NCBI GenBank assembly: GCA_000827205.1
Contig: KN832555.1
Coordinates: 3,473,550 to 3,537,549, forward strand
Reading direction: 5' to 3'
Origin: Plicaturopsis crispa FD-325 SS-3
Lineage: Eukaryota > Basidiomycota > Agaricomycetes > Amylocorticiales > Amylocorticiaceae
Length of the DNA: 64,000 bases
Each line of letters begins with the position of its first letter. Within the stretch, counting starts at the first letter, position 1. This document shows, piece by piece, positions 47,186 through 58,353 of the stretch. The position numbers and the translations under genes are program-made. The notes below the pieces were generated by a model. It saw only the letters and a list, made by a program, of their open reading frames with translations. It made no database searches and was not told where the DNA came from.

Positions 47186-50011
47186 CTATAAACTTGCGAG
47201 ATCCTAAAGTACAAACATCAATAAATGAATCTACTGGCAACATGCTAAGGCAAGCAAGTGTCACCTTCTCAATTGTTTTCCTTGCAATGGGGTGGAATGA
47301 ATCTTTCGATTTCTCGAAGACACTTTGGGCCAACTCTTTGTCGACCTTTCCAACGGCCCGGAAGGTCGGCCTGCAGAACTTCATGCGGCCCTTGATGACA
47401 CCGGATCCGTCGTCGCCAACGATCCATTTGACTGCTTCCAAGGCGAAGGCATGAGCACCAGCCGAAGTAGCATCCGCTAGCGCATTGGCGTAGAATCGCA
47501 GGCGGATCTCCGCATTGTTGGTAGACGAGACTTTGTACAACGTTCCGAGATGCGCGATGTGAGAGGAGGGAAGGGGTGGATAAGACTGCAGACGCTCGAG
47601 GAATACGACTGCGTGCAAATGGGTGTCAGCTTTGCGAGGCGACATCAGATACTATCCACGGGCTAACTTTTCTGGTTTGAATTGAAGCCTTCGATATCGG
47701 CAGCCTGGAAGTCAAGCTGGGAGACATCGGTCACCGAACGCGAGGCATCCCATCGCTCAGCAAGGGCGTAGGCTTGCTTCGCTAGCGTAACATCGTATTC
47801 CAATTCCACGGGAAGAGTGAGGCCCTCTCCATATAGCCAGGCCTTTTGTTGCATATGTCAGTAGCCATCGGACAAGAGGTAGAGGAATGTTCATACGTTC
47901 CAGTCGACACTGTGAAGGGCTTCCATCTTTTCACCGCCGGCATACTTTTCGAAATATGCAAAGAGATGATCTTTCCATTGGTCCGTCGTGCTGGAAGTAA
48001 TGTTCAATACATCATCCACCGAAAGAAAGGGAATGAGGTACATCGATTTCCCGGTAAAGGTGTTGATATAATCCCTGGCGTAAGGGAGGAACACATCTAA
48101 GCCACCAAGCGTTCGCTCTGCGGAGCATAATCATAATGAATATCTCCACAACGTCAATGTCAATGAGAGTGTGCTCACCCAGATGAAGGAGGAAATTTGC
48201 ACCCTTCTCGTAGGGTATGCTGCTATATGCATCGTCAGGGTCCTCTCCGGTCTCGAAATCGATTACCAGCCGCTGGTATTTCGGCTGTTTCTCGTAGAGC
48301 TTCAGGGCGTCCGACAACGCTTTCGCGCCAATGAGGAACGAGAAACCGCGCTCTTTGGGCGAATGCAAAAACTCCTGCAGCACGCGCTCCATGTACGTTG
48401 TCCATCTGTAGAGAGTTACTATCATAAGTTTATGAGAAAACGGAAGAAATATAAACGTACCCTTCATTGAGCCAGAAGGCGCTTGCGTTGGCATGCCTGT
48501 AATATCTTGAGTATTCGAGTTTTTCAGGGCAGTCAATCAAACTAACGTTACGCCGTTACCACTCCAGCTATGGCAAAGCTCGTGAACGACAACGTCAACA
48601 AGTGTCCTGTCGCCAGCGAGGAGACCTTGCTATGTGTTTAGGTGTGCTACGAGCTGCAGGTTCAGTATCAACACTCACTGGGCGTCAAAAATGTTAAGCA
48701 GGCATTTTCCTGACATGTGTTAGTTGATCGAGGTGTGGAAAATGACTATGGTGACCTACCATGCCTCCGTAAGGGAAAGAAGGAGGCAAAACGAGGATAT
48801 CGAATACTCCAAATCGATATGGAGTGAGCGTATCTTCTGCTGCCGCCAGAAATCTGCGGAACTATCAAGATATGTTTGATTGGGCACCTTGCTCGAGAAC
48901 CGTACCTGCCTGTATCCTCCTTGAACTCCCAGTAAGCGTCCTCCATCAACTCCGGCTCTGCCCATATACCGGTCGTCCATTTTCTGCCTTCAGGTTTGGG
49001 CAGTGGCCGATAGCGTACATTTCCGCAGGCGATAGCAATAAGATATGACGGGATTGGGACGGGCTAAAGAACAGACAACAAGGCATTAGATCTGAGAGAG
49101 CTTGTAGCTTGCATGTATTACCTGCTCGTAGGAGTAGGTGACGAAATCCTTCCCGATAACTTTCCCTTCATGAGCAGGACCGTCTGCTGGAGGCGATATA
49201 CGTATCGCAGAAAGGAGGACCGGAAGCACGGATTTGACATGTGCAATGTATTTCTGAATACAAGAAGCAGCGGTAAGAATGGAGAGAACCTTTATGTGCA
49301 TGAACACGCACAATTTTCACAGATGGTGTATCTGTCCGACAATAAAATAGGGTCAACAGTGAGTCCATAAGCCATTTCGTCGGACTGACCTTGCAGCGGG
49401 GCCAGAGCGCGCGCAAATATTGCCTGGCATTGACTGAATAGGTACGGGAAGGTCTTTCCCTGAGTCTGTCTTTGATCAGGGTTCGCATGCATCCAAGAAG
49501 CTCATTAGCGGGAAACGTACTCCTTTTCAAGCCATTGAAGCGCCGTGGAATCCTTAGTTGTCGAGTAGAGCACTTTGACGGAGACCGATGAACCGGCTTT
49601 CAAGCCTGAGGGCAGGGGGATATGGAGGGCCGATCCCATAACAGGATGTTTATCTTTCAGCTCAAACTAAAGGACCGTCAACGCGACTGTTTAACAGGCA
49701 ATCCAAGGCATGAGGACGGACTCGGACTCACGGATACAGATGCATCGTGGTCTGCCACCGAAACTGTCTCGATGGTAAGGTCCCCGGTATCCAGTCTTCA
49801 TAGACAAAACCATAGCTTAGACTCTAGGTCGATATAATTCCGTATGGCATGCTACTCACATTACTTCCTTCACGTTATCCTCCTTGACCAAAAGGTCGTG
49901 AACGACAGATCCAGAGATGATCTTTTGGTCGAAGTCGACCGTCCAGTCAAAAGTCGCATGCTCTGTGGTGATTTGAAGATGGTTTGACTGGCTAGTCGGA
50001 TCTTGGGACAT
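47186..50011 (-). CDS. Leukotriene A4 hydrolase-type aminopeptidase (M1 family)
   Basis: About 620 residues, many small exons. Starts [20 protein letters not shown]. The exopeptidase motif GGM-ENACLTF is split by an intron near 48690-48765, the zinc motif [12 protein letters not shown] is near 48550-48580, and the second zinc-ligand region reads [18 protein letters not shown]. The C-terminal armadillo-like domain ends RKTIEK-DLASL-stop, with the last few residues in a tiny exon (stop at 47186-47188). Enzymes of this family in fungi are cytosolic aminopeptidases that may also carry epoxide-hydrolase activity. All metal ligands are present, so activity is expected. Confidence 0.95.
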
Positions 50012-50699
50012 GCTGCTGAGATTGTGGGTCTTCTAAGTTATCGTATAGAGATTGAAGCAAGTTTGAATTTGACTGCCTATTCGCGTCCGAGATAGATTCG
50101 GAGTCCGGGGAACTGATCGGCTACTTATCTAGCGCAGATTTACTAGCTATTGTCATGAAACCTCAAAGTAATTGAGTTGGGTATGTACTCCAGCAACAAG
50201 AGAAATCACTGTACGGATTGACACTAGGACACACCGCTCATACCAGAAAGCAAGATTAATTAAGATGTCAGTGGCCACTGACGGCAGCAAAACAACGAGT
50301 GACGAGTGTCCCAAAACTAAGTACACGACGGGAAATAAGCTGCAGACGCGACATAAAACAAGGAAAGAGTTCATGCAGTCAACATGTACATCGAAGGGGA
50401 AGGGGTGGACAGGAACGGAAGAGGGGATGAGAAAGGCTAAGGATATACTTATCAATCGCGGTATTACAGCTTGAACTAAGGCTACACCATTAAAAGGCGG
50501 AAGTCCCGTATATGGGATATCTACGAAGGTCCGAATCATGAAAGTCGTAAAGGAACGTGAAAGTCATCGCACTAAAAGTACTCGCGAGTGAGATGACGGT
50601 AGCAGACATGGAAGAAAATGGCTCACCAAAATATTCAATGTACTTAGTAATCGCATAATGAGCGCTTGCGCTGAGGGCGAGCTTGTTCCCATCGGTTCT
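50012..50699. other. Intergenic, 0.7 kb
   Basis: Upstream of the aminopeptidase and downstream of the Ser-rich gene, both on the minus strand. Open frames of about 100-130 codons occur on both strands over the same bases (50153-50539), which suggests chance and not coding. No family recognised. Confidence 0.45.
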
Positions 50700-51525
50700 T
50701 CATTTGCTGCTGTCGTTGAATTGAGCGATCAGGCGTGAGTTTGGTGGGACGAACCGTACCTTAGGAAGTTGGCAGCTGTCGTTGCTATCTTCATCGAGCT
50801 TGCGCTTCGCGGGAAGCTTGATGCGCAGGACGATCCCTGAGTTACAAGGCGAGCGGGCATCCGAGGACGCAGAGGACGACGATGTAGAATAGTCCGACGA
50901 CGAGGATGAGTCCGAGGACTCTGACGCGGACACTAAATGAAAAATAGTCAACATATAGCGACGAGGCAGTGCAGTGGACCGGCTAACCATCGCTTTCCAC
51001 CGTAGGGTCCAGCACCAAAGGGCTGAAGACGACATTGTCCATCCAGCTATCTTCCTCCTCGGCAGGAAGTTCACGAGCAGAAAGCCGAGGAGTGGCCGGC
51101 ATGCGAGGAATACCGCGAGGAGACTCCATCTCGACATCGGGGAGAGAAAACACATCGCTCAGGGCAGACGCAATAGGGGATAACGGGACCTGAGCGCGGC
51201 GGCGAGATCCCACCGGAGGAATGACGATAGGTGGGATGACGGGCCGTACGGCAGCACTTTCGGAGGTGGAAACGACAGGTGATACGTGAGTATCGAGGAT
51301 GGGCAGATCCTGGCGGGAGATCTGACTCTGGGGGCAAGCACGCGCCCGATCCATGTCGATAGAAAGGCCCAGGCGCTGTGCACGGCGGCGAGCGTGATGT
51401 GTGGGACGGAGAGAAGTACGAATTCCGTCGGCGACATGCTGGGAGCGGCGGTTGGCGACACGGATGATGAATAAAATGTTGGCGAGACGGGCGCTAGAAG
51501 GACCGTAGTAGGCAGGGGGCGTCAT
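50700..51525 (-). CDS. Hypothetical Ser/acid-rich protein
   Basis: About 260 residues in two exons. Exon 1 starts MTPPAYYGPSSARLANILFI, with a basic segment RRAQRLGLSIDMDRARACPQ and several short Pro-rich stretches; it ends in an acidic tail (EEEDSWMDNVVFSP). A GTTAGC intron of about 60 nt (near 50930-50990) joins it to a Ser run (SESSDSSSSSDYSTSSSSAS) followed by a basic end (LRIKLPAKRKLDEDS). No domain known to me. Low-complexity composition suggests a nuclear or regulatory protein, but that is a guess. A TATA-like element lies 215 bases upstream. Confidence 0.6.
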
Positions 51526-51739
51526 GGCGAACGAATTACGAAGAGGAGTTATAAGTGTTAAATGGTAGAGCTTGGCTGTGAGCGGCGAGATGTAAATGGG
51601 CGCGAATAAGTCGATGCAATGCGAAGGTTCCTGTCCTAGGATGATAAAACGCGCCGGGCGTGTAAAGGGTAGACTGTGTTCAAGAGATGAGTGGTGAGTC
51701 GAGAAAAACTAGGGAAACAAGACGCTCTTTCTGGCTGCC

Positions 51740-51745
51740 TATATA
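51740..51745 (-). promoter_or_regulatory. Possible TATA element of the Ser-rich gene
   Basis: TATATA on the minus strand in context GGTATATAGGC, about 215 bases before the ATG at 51525, so a leader of about 180 bases would be needed. Only the motif supports it. Confidence 0.35.
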
Positions 51746-52129
51746 CCTTCTACGCGGCGCCTAAGAGAAAATAAAAGGAAAGAAATGCCGCGCTAGATGA
51801 AACAATAGGATCGGGTGCCTCTTTCGGGCGTTCTTTTGTTCTAGTCGAGAGGGAAGAAGGAATTTTGACGACCGCGGACGGTGAACGCGCCGGGAGTGTC
51901 ATAAGGCGAGTCTTCTAACGGCACCGTCGACCTTGACAAAAGGCGGGGGGCTCAGCAACGACGGCTACGAGGACGGCTCTTGTGATTCCTTGTATTTTGC
52001 TTTCGGTATAGCGATGGGCGAGGCGGTGCCACTTCTTGCTTTTCTTGTTCTTCGGATTTCCCCGCATTTTACGCGCCGCGACGACGACACGCGACTGTAT
52101 TTGGACATGTTTATACATGTGGGCGCGTG

Positions 52130-52960
52130 AGTATTTTTTCATCGGACAGATAAAAAGAAAACAAGTAAGTAGGTCGAAGTGTGCCCGTGGCAGGGGTAGG
52201 CCATAAAACAACAAAACACTTACAAGGCTGGGCCGGGTTCCGAAGTGTCGGCGGAGAAGGGAAGGATTGGAGACGCAGCTCGAGCATTGCGCGACATATA
52301 CTTCTGAGTAGTGCAGTTGCTACGCGGCAGAAGTACAAAACACGCCCAGCTACAACAGATGAGTTGATATGTGAGCAGCTAGCATACGCGAAAGAAATGA
52401 GAGGAAACTCACGCGCAACATCCCAGTACTTAAACATAAATTTTTAAACACGGGTGGGTGGTGACAGAGATCCAGTCCTGACGGCGTCAATGGACACACA
52501 CTCTGAGGATATGTCAATTGTTAGTACGCACTGCCTCAGAGGAGAACGAAGACTTACAGGTTACTGGCCGAAATCTCAGCGAAGAAACAATAAGTGGGTG
52601 GGAAGCATCAATCCCTGCAGCGTGTATCATCACATCGATCAATGACGAGGAATAAAGCAGTACATTTGGGAAGAGTCTTCGCCGAGGATAGACAGCTCGG
52701 GGTCCAAAGGTGGATTCGGCTAGGCATGCTGACATTTCACGAAGCGACAGGCCAGGAAAAATGAACACGTTCAGCCAACGTTGAGCGTACAAGTTCCTTG
52801 ATGGATACAACTAGCGCAAGTGACACTGACAGAAGCGAAAAGACCCAATCAACAGTGAATTCGTATCGAGGGGTATTTACCCAAAGTTGTGGACGCAGTG
52901 TCGTGCTTGACAGTAGGAATGTCTACCCTGAATGCACGGACTTGGAACAGGGCTGAGCGT
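52130..52960 (-). other. Possible spliced transcript of unknown type
   Basis: Between the Ser-rich gene (51526) and OST5 (53014) I see no known protein, but the minus strand has good splice pairs. One is GTAAGTC near 52548 with ACTAAC branch and CTCAG acceptor near 52502. Another is GTGAGT near 52411 with TTGTAG acceptor near 52350. A third donor is GTAAGTG near 52222. An 85-codon open exon lies at about 52550-52810, but joining these exons gives early stops. It may be a non-coding RNA, a 5' or 3' untranslated part, or a degenerate gene. The rest of 51526-52130 holds nothing I recognise. Confidence 0.25.
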
Positions 52961-53014
52961 GGTGCTAGGTTTGCATTGATGTTACGTGAGAACGGTGCAT
53001 TGATGTGGGCGATC

Positions 53015-53380
53015 CTATACGTATACGCCAACTGTGCAGAAGAGCGCGACTACGCCAAATCCTCCTAGCGCGCTAGCAAGAGAGGCCACTGCCGTCTCAC
53101 GGAGCGGCAGTGCTGTTTTTGGGAGCCTGAATTATGTGTCTATAAGTAAACCGACAGTAAAGGACCACGTAGACAACATACGTCGTGAAGTAGAAAGCGA
53201 GGGTGAACGTCGAAGCCAGCAGGACGAGGGCGAGATATGGCAATAATCCGACGGGAACAATTGGCGAAAACGCGGGCAGCGACCTGTGCAGTGCCTGCCG
53301 TGAAATGTTGAGCGCGAATTACGAACATACGGCGGGAAATGGCATACCTGGATTGCGCCGTATGCCTCGATATCAGCCAT
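53015..53380 (-). CDS. OST5: OST5/TMEM258-like oligosaccharyltransferase subunit
   Basis: Small 85-residue membrane protein in three exons: 53380-53348, 53294-53182 and 53126-53015 (introns 53 and 55 nt, GTATGC and GTATGT donors). Joined, it reads MADIEAYGAIQ, then LHRSLPAFSPIVPVGLLPYL and a hydrophobic segment ending FYFTTLPKTALPLRE, then a second membrane helix GGFGVVALFCTVGVYV-stop. The two-helix hairpin with GFGVVALF...GVYV end is diagnostic of Ost5/TMEM258, a subunit of the ER oligosaccharyltransferase that N-glycosylates proteins; it supports the Stt3 subcomplex. An in-frame ATG at 53398 would add six residues. It is transcribed divergently from YOP1. Confidence 0.88.
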
Positions 53381-53492
53381 GCTGGAAGTACGCGGCAAAG
53401 GGGAGGTAGATACGTGGACAAAGGAGATGCAGCGGTTTATGGCAGACGCCCGCAGCCAGCAGCCACCGGAGACCGAGCTGACGTATCAGTCG

Positions 53493-53498
53493 TATAAA
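53493..53498 (+). promoter_or_regulatory. Possible TATA element of YOP1
   Basis: TATAAA in context CGTATAAACAGG, 161 bases before the YOP1 ATG, within the 270-bp region shared with OST5. A pyrimidine-rich leader follows. Motif and position only. Confidence 0.4.
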
Positions 53499-53653
53499 CA
53501 GGTGTCATCAAAAAACCATATCAACCGTCCTCTCGCGCCTTTCCTCTCTTCTTCACCACCACGACTTTTCGCTCTACGACTTTCGTCTGTAAACATCGTG
53601 AGCTGTCTCTGTTTTGTTGGCACAGTCTCCGTTGCTCACAGCGGTTGCTCTAG

Positions 53654-54317
53654 ATGTCTTCCACACAGAAAGTGCAGCAACACCCTGTCTTCATTCAGGT
53701 CTCCAACAAGGCCAGCTACTACGCTAACCAGCTCGATAAGGAGGTCAGTCTTGTCGTGTGACCACGGGTGTTGGGCTTTCCTCTGACAGCTGCCTTCTAG
53801 CTCACGAAATATCCCGTTCTCAATGCCTTGGAGCAACGCACTCAGGTCCCCAAGTCGTATGCCGTCGTCGGTGCTGTCACCCTCCTCACCCTCCTCCACT
53901 TCATCAACCCCCTCGCCGCCCCCGTATCTAACCTTGTTGGATGGGCGCTTCCAGCTTACCTGTCGTTCAAGGCGCTAGAGTCGCCGGGCGCTCAGGATGA
54001 TGTGCAGTGGCTCACATACTGGGTCGTGTTCGGGTTCTTCAACTTCCTCGAGAGCTTCGCCCTCCGCGTCGTCCTCTACTATTTCCCCTGGTATTTCGCG
54101 TTCAAGACCGTTTTCATCCTCTGGCTCCAGCTACCCGCGTTCCGCGTAAGTGCCGTCATACTGACGCGTTTTCATCCGTCGCTGACGTAATTCTTATTCT
54201 CAGGGCGCACAAACCACCTACCAGACGGTTTTGAAGCCTGTTCTCGCGAACATCAGCACCCAGTCTCGCTCCGTCGCCCCCGTCTCGGAGACCCCTGCGA
54301 GCGCGCCTGTCGAGTGA
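53654..54317 (+). CDS. YOP1: YOP1/REEP (TB2/DP1/HVA22) ER-shaping protein
   Basis: About 180 residues in three exons. Exon 1 gives MSSTQKVQQHPVFIQVSNKA and NQLDKE, exon 2 LTKYPVLNALEQRTQVPKSY, a long hydrophobic stretch VVGAVTLLTLLHFINPLAAP and the family signature SFKALESPGAQDDVQWLTYW and VVFGFFNFLE. Exon 3 is a short tail rich in Ser/Pro. The hydrophobic hairpins and the DP1/TB2 signature define Yop1, which bends ER tubule membranes together with reticulons. Start in context CTCTAGATGTCT. Confidence 0.95.
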
Positions 54318-55787
54318 ACTAGTCACTAGTTGCTGGATGTCAATATGCTTTCCAACGTGTCTGCCTTAGAACTCTTCTCTCGTCTCACTTTTTCTCTTCA
54401 AATGTTTTGGCAAGAACACGTACCAGGGCGGCTTTTCTCTTCTCTTTGATATAGTGGCACCTCTGGACGATGTGCTGGGTACTCAACATTTGTATATTGA
54501 TTCCCCACGAGTGGTTATGAAAGTCTCATTCACGTGTTACTTTGCTCTAATGAATGCACTTGAAAGGTTGAACTATGAAGGCGTCGCCGTCGCGCGCGTA
54601 CTGAGTCCTGCGCGTCGTCAACGCGTCAAGGCCCCATCGACATCAAGGCAGGGGGCAATGCGACAAACTTATTCATGCACTTTGTACTGGTCTAAGTTAC
54701 AATGTCCATACGAAATCATAGTCAATGTCAACGACGTTTAACATCTATGAGCCACTGGAAGCAAAGGATTATTCACCAAGCAGGACTACGCGAGCATAGT
54801 CTCCCCTAGCCAGCCCACACGATATCTTCGGAAGATAGTCGTTCTAGAGCGAGCAAGTGCAGCTACAGGTGTCTGGATAAACATGCTAATGTAATAAGTC
54901 AGTCACTTCGGGCTCGGAGGGTTACGAATACGCAGGTTTACGCGGCGGAGACGACGGACATTTACCAACATGCCGGATTTCTGATACAACTCGGAGAGAA
55001 CACTACAGTGAGTACAAGTGACCACTGCGGTCTCTTGTGAAAATTCTTAATGCGGAAGATACACGTACTTTTAGGCCCTCTATGACCTCTCATAGTAGCT
55101 GGCGGGTCGCGACGAGAGTTGTCCGTTGCGCATGGAGCGATGCATGGGAAGCCGAACAGGCGGAATCAAATTCGATCATAACAGGGTCTCATGTTTTCCT
55201 GAACTCTGTATGGTGAGCCCTGGTGAGCCTCGAGGAACAACAGCGGCCGAACGAAAAGGTGCACTCACTAACGTCACCGTCGAATACAGATTTGCGCGAG
55301 CTCTAAGCTGTAGATGCACATGGCCATCGTAATCGCCAGTCATTACGGATCTTGACCCACGACCGGACGTTATCAAGAAGGTATTGCGGTGTGTATCTGG
55401 CACAGGATACCGGTGTACGTTCATGTCCGTAGCGGGGAGGGGTGGCGTATAAGGGCAGCTCGTTACTGGCTTGGTGAGACTGGGTCACCGAACCTCAAGA
55501 CCGCTCTCGGCGGGCGTAGGCAAGCAGGAAGGAGCTGGAAGTAGTTATTCATGGGAAGAAAACGAGGAGATGTCGTTGATTTAGAATGAATCTGAATATA
55601 AGTTTGATTTAGTTTGATAGCAAGAGGCGAAAAGCACCGGACACGGCCATTTCCTCGACGCCACCAGCCGTTCAGGATCAAATTACAGAGTTCTTGAGCG
55701 CCTGCATGGTACCTATGACTATCACTCTAGATACCCCCTAGTCTCCATCTCTCTTCTTTCCAACGCTCGAGCGCACTGTCTCCCACC
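54318..55787. other. Intergenic, 1.5 kb
   Basis: Downstream of YOP1 and upstream of the second UNC93-like gene. Short frames on both strands have no recognisable protein. The last 40 bases before 55788 are pyrimidine-rich, a usual basidiomycete leader. Confidence 0.45.
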
Positions 55788-58089
55788 ATGTCCCGCCACG
55801 GCGCGCACGAAAAGGACTACAGGAACAGCAGCAGCGACGACGGCGCCTCCGACAGACATGGCCATGCTGAACTCTACGACCGTCCGAAGGGTATAAAAGG
55901 GATCTACTATCACCCTGCTACCCAAGTCTCGATGTTGGCATTCGTCGTGAGTTTTGTCGCGTTTTGCCATGCACACGGACACTCACCATATGTCTGCACG
56001 ATGCTTTAGTGTGTAAGCCCGCTTTGAATCATACCATACGCGTACGCCGTATATTCACGATCCGGAAGTTCATGTGCCCAGGCCTCTTCAATGCGCTCAA
56101 TGGTCTTGGTGGAGGAGGTCAACTGGACCCAACGACCAGTGCAAATGCCAATGTGGCCCTCTATTCAAGTTTCGCATTCTTTGCATTTTTCGCTGGGTGA
56201 GTGGTCATACAAAGTATCTCAGCGCGTTGAACTCAATTGACGACTAGCTCGATAAATAATAAATTGGGCTCACGGCTGACACTTCTGTTGGGATCGTTTG
56301 GATATTGTTTATATATGTACGTGCCCTCTTCTTATTTTTTAGCCCTCCGCTCATGCTCACGCCGTCCTGTCAAGTGGCTCATATCTTGCTATGAATATAC
56401 ACCCCAATGCTGGCGGGTTTGTAATCGGAGCAGGTCAATACCTTGCGCATTTCCCCGTCCTGAAAAATACTGACCCGCCTGCATTTTCAGGTGTCATCTT
56501 AGGTCTATGCGCCGGTCTACTGTGGACGGCTCAAGGTTAGTCGCAATTTCTCACAAGCCCTGTGCAATTTTTGACCGCGAACATATATCAGGATCGCTTA
56601 TGTTGGGATATCCGACTGAAAACCAGAAGGGTCTGTTCATTGGCATATTCTGGTCCATCTTCAACCTTGGTGGAGTCGTCGGAGCCGCGGTAGCAACCGG
56701 CCAAAATTGGAGTTCAAAGGTATGTATGCAACGTCGTTGCTTACACATACGAGGCACTAATATACTGATATGTAGGCGAATGCTGGTGCGCAACACAACC
56801 TTCCCAATCCTTGTATGTCGCTGACGAGCAAATTTCATTAGTTGGGAATGGCACCTATGTCCGTATACACTCGCAATACCGTTCGTTGACGCATACTAAT
56901 CGATCGCATTGTGCTTATCGTAGATTGGATTCTTGATCCTTACAGGAATCGGAGTGCTCATTCCTCTCTGCATGGCCGATCCCGACAAAATGATTCGGAC
57001 TGACGGCACCAAGGTCACTGCTTTCCGTCATCCGTCATGGAGGACGGAAATATATGGACTCTGGGTCGCTCTCCGTACTGACCCACTGATCGTGCTTCTG
57101 TTCCCCATGTTCTTTGCTAGCAATTGGTTTTACACATGGCGTTAGTCTTCTTTCGTGCTTGATATGTTCGATCGACCTGATGGCTGTCGTAGAATTCAAT
57201 GACTATAACGCGGCTTTATTCAATATTGTACGTTCTCCCGTTCCTGATTTGCTCTTAGAGTTCCTGACCAGATCATCTAGCGCGCACGCTCGCTCAACAA
57301 CCTAGTTTACTGGATGTCTCAGGTAGTCGGCTCCCTCTCTATCGGGTTATTGCTGGACCAGAGACGGCTTAGTCGTCGAGTCCGCGCATTTTCCGGTTGT
57401 GCCATTCTTTTCTGCATGGTCTTCATCGTGCACATATGGGCCTATTTCTACCAGAGGCAAGTGAACCACTTAGAAACTTCCGACCTAGAGCTGACAGGAT
57501 GCGACAGAGAATACACTCGCGCATCCGAACCGCCGGATTCGCATAAAATGGACGTGTACGATCATGGCTACGCAGCTAAAATATGGCTGTACATATTTTG
57601 CGGGCTGCTTGATGCGATGTGGCAAACAACGGCATATTGGGTCATGGGTGCCATGTCGAACGATCCGGGAAAATTGGCCCATTTCACTGGCTTCTGTACG
57701 CTCGAAATCCGTCTCCCACTCAGAGTTTTTCTGACTTCCTTGTTCCAGACAAGTCAATTCAGTCTGCCGGCGCCGCCGGCGTCTGGCGTGCAGATGCGGT
57801 CCAGGTTCCGTGAGTGTCGTTATAGCAAGGCGCCTCTATACCTCCTGCTCATGTTTATGTTCAAGGTACATGAGTCTTTTCATCTCAACATGGGTTCTCC
57901 TGGTTGCCGGTCTAGTATTCGCACTGCCCATGATTCACATGCGCGTCAAAGATTACACAGATCTTTCGGATGAAACGCTGTAAGTCGTTCCTCTGTGTAC
58001 CCCATGTTGTTTCGCTGACGTGGTCAATCAGTATCCGTATGGATGACACGGGTCATATTCAATCTCCCGAGACTGTTCGAAATCGTTGA
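55788..58089 (+). CDS. UNC93-like / DUF895 membrane transporter, copy 2
   Basis: About 480 residues, about eleven introns, near-colinear with copy 1. Shared landmarks: PKGIKGIYYHPATQVSML, MCPGLFNALNGLGGGGQ, NNKLGSRLTLLLGSFGY, YPTENQKGLFIGIFWSIFN, MIRTDGTKVTAFRHPSWRTE, and KLAHFTGF-YKSIQSAGAAG. It differs mainly in the N-terminal 40 residues (RHGAHEKDYRNSSSDDG) and lacks the Ala-rich tail, ending SPETVRNR-stop. The exon-intron plan is the same, so the two arose by duplication with later divergence. Membrane transport is inferred from the family; the substrate is unknown. No frameshift or early stop seen. Confidence 0.88.
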
Positions 58090-58353
58090 CTCAATTGAAC
58101 ACTTGCCGTGAGGTTGGGTTATGCACGTTGGCGGCGTGTCTGTCTTTGTAGTTGCTCCATGATCTTGTCGTATCTATTACCGCTGTGTACATTACGTTGA
58201 TTTATGTCGGTTCCGCTTGTGAAATGCATGATAAACACAATTGTAGGCTTGAGTACAAAAACATAGGTACAATCTATCACATTAAAACAACCTTGTCGTA
58301 GAGGTGCGGCATGTCACAGACAAACAATCGACGAACAGAACCATCAACAGATA

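Noticed and set aside
50153-50539. Hydrophobic 128-codon minus frame, with an overlapping 100-codon plus frame
   Set aside because: Both strands open over the same bases, no family, and position in the flank of the Ser-rich gene.
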